Of a stretch of 64,000 bases of DNA, positions 61,974 to 64,000 are shown piece after piece (the first letter of the stretch is position 1; every line of letters starts with the position of its first letter). Origin of the DNA: Vibrio celticus (GTDB lineage: Bacteria > Pseudomonadota > Gammaproteobacteria > Enterobacterales > Vibrionaceae); NCBI RefSeq assembly GCF_024347335.1, contig NZ_AP025464.1, positions 1,612,001 to 1,676,000 on the forward strand, given 5' to 3'. The notes beneath the pieces were generated by a model. The model ran no database searches and had not been told where the DNA came from. It worked only from the letters and a program-made list of their open reading frames with translations. The position numbers were made by a program, and so were the translations under genes.

Positions 61974-64000
61974 ATGAAAACCTACATTTCTGGGCTGCTC
62001 GCACTCATACCGTCATGTTTAATCGCTGGTTACGCTTTTGCTGTTGGTACAGCGGTTGTGCTGCCAGGGCAACATGAAGTTGGTGTTGATCTTTCGGGCT
62101 CCCCACTATCTGCGAATGCCGTCATTGATTGGGAAATTTCCAACAGTGATATTGTGTTCGGAGCTTATGCCGACAAAGCCGACAATGAGCGGGCCACGAC
62201 AATTGGTTATATGTACAACCAAGTCATGGCGATGAATTCGGGTTGGTTGGAGAACGATCTCCGTAACCAAGCTGAGTTAGAAGGCCTCAATTTCGAAGAC
62301 TATTTCCTGCACTTTTCTGAAGATACTGTCATTGCCGAAGTTGATAAAACTCATGGCGAGAAGACCCTTTTAAACCGAAAACCTATGATCTTGGGCTATA
62401 CAGCCAGTGAAGACCATGCTGGCTTTTGGCTGTATCAAGAGCCTCCGTGGGATGCCGATGTGTTTGAGAATTTCGAACAGGGTGGGGCTTTGTATGTCTA
62501 TCATGCTGAGCAGTTCGAACGGCTGACCTTTAAATTCTCACAGTTTGCTGGCAACGGCGAATTCTGGATTGAATACCCAACGGCTATTGATTCTCAGGGA
62601 AGGGTTTCACAGTGGGAAAGGCTCGACGTAAAGAAAGACAAAACGCTCAATATGACCAAAAACCAATCGGTGATCTGGAACCTTCCGGATAACTGGGTAA
62701 GAGCCACAACTCATGATGGCAGTGGTGCGAGCTATGGTGGCGGCCAGTATTTTGGCTCCACCTTTTTGAGAGATGGTGGGCGCTTATACGTTGTGAGAGT
62801 TCGTTGGCAAAGTGAGAACGCCGACGACAGGCCGCGTTTAAAAGAAGTAAAACTCAAGAACAGTTTTCCAACCGTCAAGTTAACCGATGCTCCGACTACA
62901 ACGCCGGACGGCAATGCTATCAGCCAATGGCGAAAAATCCGCGGTTTTGATGTGTCTGCAGACCTAGATGGCGATAATTACTTGTCGCCAAGTGAGTATC
63001 GAAATCGAACCAATAAGAACGCGACAGCGCGTTTTCGTTGGGAATCAAGAGTGGTGCCATTTGGTCGAATGTGGAGCGCTAACTCATCTTGGTCGCTAAC
63101 GAACGTCGCAAACGCGGATTATCTATCTGCTATTCATCGCTACTACAAGCAAAGCTGGGCAAGCCAAGGTTTGAATGGTGCGTATAACGACGACACAAAT
63201 AAACTCATTGGTTCGAACCAGTTCTATGTTCACTCTGGCGGGCATGTTCAAGAGTTAGGAGCAGTTGCGGGTTCGAATCAAGCGGATGATCTCTATAAAC
63301 AACAATTTTCAGCGTTTCTGAAAAATCTATCTGCTTTAGAAAGTGATGCGTCGATTGGGTTGAATATCGGAACCGCGAACTTACTGGGTCGAAATGGACA
63401 GTCTCATCTTAGCGAGGCGGGATCTCTGTATTTACGCGAGCACTACATTTTTCCATCTACTGGGTTTAGTGGTTACTCGGGGATCTCTAAATTCTGGGAT
63501 AATTCAGCGCTCGCCTACAATGGACAAAGTGTTATTTTTCAGGCGACAACGCGTTATGGGCGAGTTCAGTATCTTGGAAATAGTGAAGAGAGTTGGAAGC
63601 AAGACCAATACTCGACCCTAGCGATCTACTACCTCAATCGACATGCTCAACATAGCTATTTCAATCAGTGGAACAATGGTTACGTCTATGGAAGTGGCAA
63701 TACGACGGCTGACACTTTCTGGCAAAGTGGTGTCCCTAAAAACATCGCCTATCAACCAAGTTCGTTATTGGCCGTTGATTTGGGAGAGCCGAGTCATCAA
63801 ATCCCACAAGGCTTTGAACCGATTCCTTTGATGCTATCAACAACGACACCTCAACCCGCGGACTACACCATCGTTGGCGATGCCTCGATGAACGAAATGG
63901 TGCATGCTGATCTGCCCAACGGTATGACGCACGTTCTACCGACGTTCACGTACTTTATGTATCAATCTGAAAATCAGGTGGTTGCTGGTGGTCCTGAGGA
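61974..64000 (+). CDS. Large exported protein with EF-hand, C-terminus outside window
   Basis: The ATG at 61974 (MKTYISGLLALIPSCLIAGYAFA), after TAGGAAA, opens a frame that stays open for 675 codons to the window end. Residues 1-23 form a signal peptide. An immunoglobulin-like stretch (about 25-200) is followed by a segment with DLDGDNYLSPSE at 330-341, a canonical 12-residue EF-hand loop (D330, D332, D334, E341). The next part, with SWASQGLNGAYNDDTN, VHSGGHVQELGAVAGSNQ and SDASIGLNIGTANLLG, resembles TIM-barrel glycoside-hydrolase-like proteins, but I cannot name a family. A secreted, calcium-binding carbohydrate-active or surface protein is likely. Confidence 0.82.
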   Translation, partial: MKTYISGLLALIPSCLIAGYAFAVGTAVVLPGQHEVGVDLSGSPLSANAVIDWEISNSDIVFGAYADKADNERATTIGYMYNQVMAMNSGWLENDLRNQAELEGLNFEDYFLHFSEDTVIAEVDKTHGEKTLLNRKPMILGYTASEDHAGFWLYQEPPWDADVFENFEQGGALYVYHAEQFERLTFKFSQFAGNGEFWIEYPTAIDSQGRVSQWERLDVKKDKTLNMTKNQSVIWNLPDNWVRATTHDGSGASYGGGQYFGSTFLRDGGRLYVVRVRWQSENADDRPRLKEVKLKNSFPTVKLTDAPTTTPDGNAISQWRKIRGFDVSADLDGDNYLSPSEYRNRTNKNATARFRWESRVVPFGRMWSANSSWSLTNVANADYLSAIHRYYKQSWASQGLNGAYNDDTNKLIGSNQFYVHSGGHVQELGAVAGSNQADDLYKQQFSAFLKNLSALESDASIGLNIGTANLLGRNGQSHLSEAGSLYLREHYIFPSTGFSGYSGISKFWDNSALAYNGQSVIFQATTRYGRVQYLGNSEESWKQDQYSTLAIYYLNRHAQHSYFNQWNNGYVYGSGNTTADTFWQSGVPKNIAYQPSSLLAVDLGEPSHQIPQGFEPIPLMLSTTTPQPADYTIVGDASMNEMVHADLPNGMTHVLPTFTYFMYQSENQVVAGGPE

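Overview
The window looks like part of a Vibrio genome, most likely the splendidus clade and plausibly the second chromosome. The evidence is a complete betIBA-choXWV choline operon, a glpFK/glpR/glpD block, vibriolysin- and Vibrio-aminopeptidase-type secreted peptidases, and a chromosomal qnr gene whose product reads as a close relative of plasmid QnrS. No rRNA, tRNA, CRISPR array or prophage was recognised. Both ends cut genes: a TRAP permease at the left and a large exported protein at the right, whose frame stays open from 61974 to the window end.

Layout. 1-2.5 kb: TRAP fused permease plus L-2-hydroxyglutarate oxidase. 2.6-9.7 kb: two secreted zinc peptidases (M28, M4), a small lipoprotein and an RstBA-like two-component system. 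10-11.1 kb: a lipoprotein with a possible ClpP-like fold. 11.5-18.7 kb: betIBA-choXWV for choline import and oxidation to glycine betaine, with hairpins in three of its gaps, followed by a CosR-like MarR gene. 20-23.4 kb: a qnrS-like gene, then a decayed IS4-family element, an orphan coding fragment and an IS5-family element with a frameshifted transposase. 23.4-26.8 kb: bglA with two operators, a LacI-type regulator and a sugar acetyltransferase. 26.9-31.9 kb: MFS transporter with a divergent LysR gene, a phospholipase D lipoprotein and NfsA.

32-40.3 kb is the most system-like block: a FadL-type outer-membrane channel, two DUF1254/DUF1214 exported proteins at either side, an anaerobic sulfatase-maturing radical SAM enzyme, a LysR regulator and an exported Ser-type sulfatase. 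Three copies of ATTAA-N6-TAATAG lie in its two regulatory gaps and are proposed operators for the LysR protein. The chemistry suggests uptake and desulfation of a hydrophobic sulfate ester, but the substrate is unknown.

40.4-44.6 kb: old yellow enzyme family oxidoreductase, a frameshifted exported HAD phosphatase, an aspartate/glutamate racemase family protein, a 40-residue lipoprotein and a YdcH-family protein. 44.8-50.2 kb: the glycerol regulon in order glpF-glpK, glpR, glpD on the minus strand, each unit with its own terminator. 50.4-53.7 kb: PACE efflux pump with a divergent LysR gene, then ACR3 arsenite efflux with ArsR. 53.8-61.5 kb: a translationally coupled GT2 and START pair, a Cof-type HAD phosphatase, a FrnE/DsbA-like oxidoreductase, an AlkX/YcaQ-type glycosylase, and a LysR gene divergent from a monooxygenase plus Gfo/Idh/MocA dehydrogenase pair.

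Short tandem repeats built on GCTAGAT or GGCTTAAC occur at the 3' ends of three minus-strand genes, each just beyond the terminator of the convergent plus-strand gene. All functional names come from reading the translated sequences and recalling families; no database search was run.
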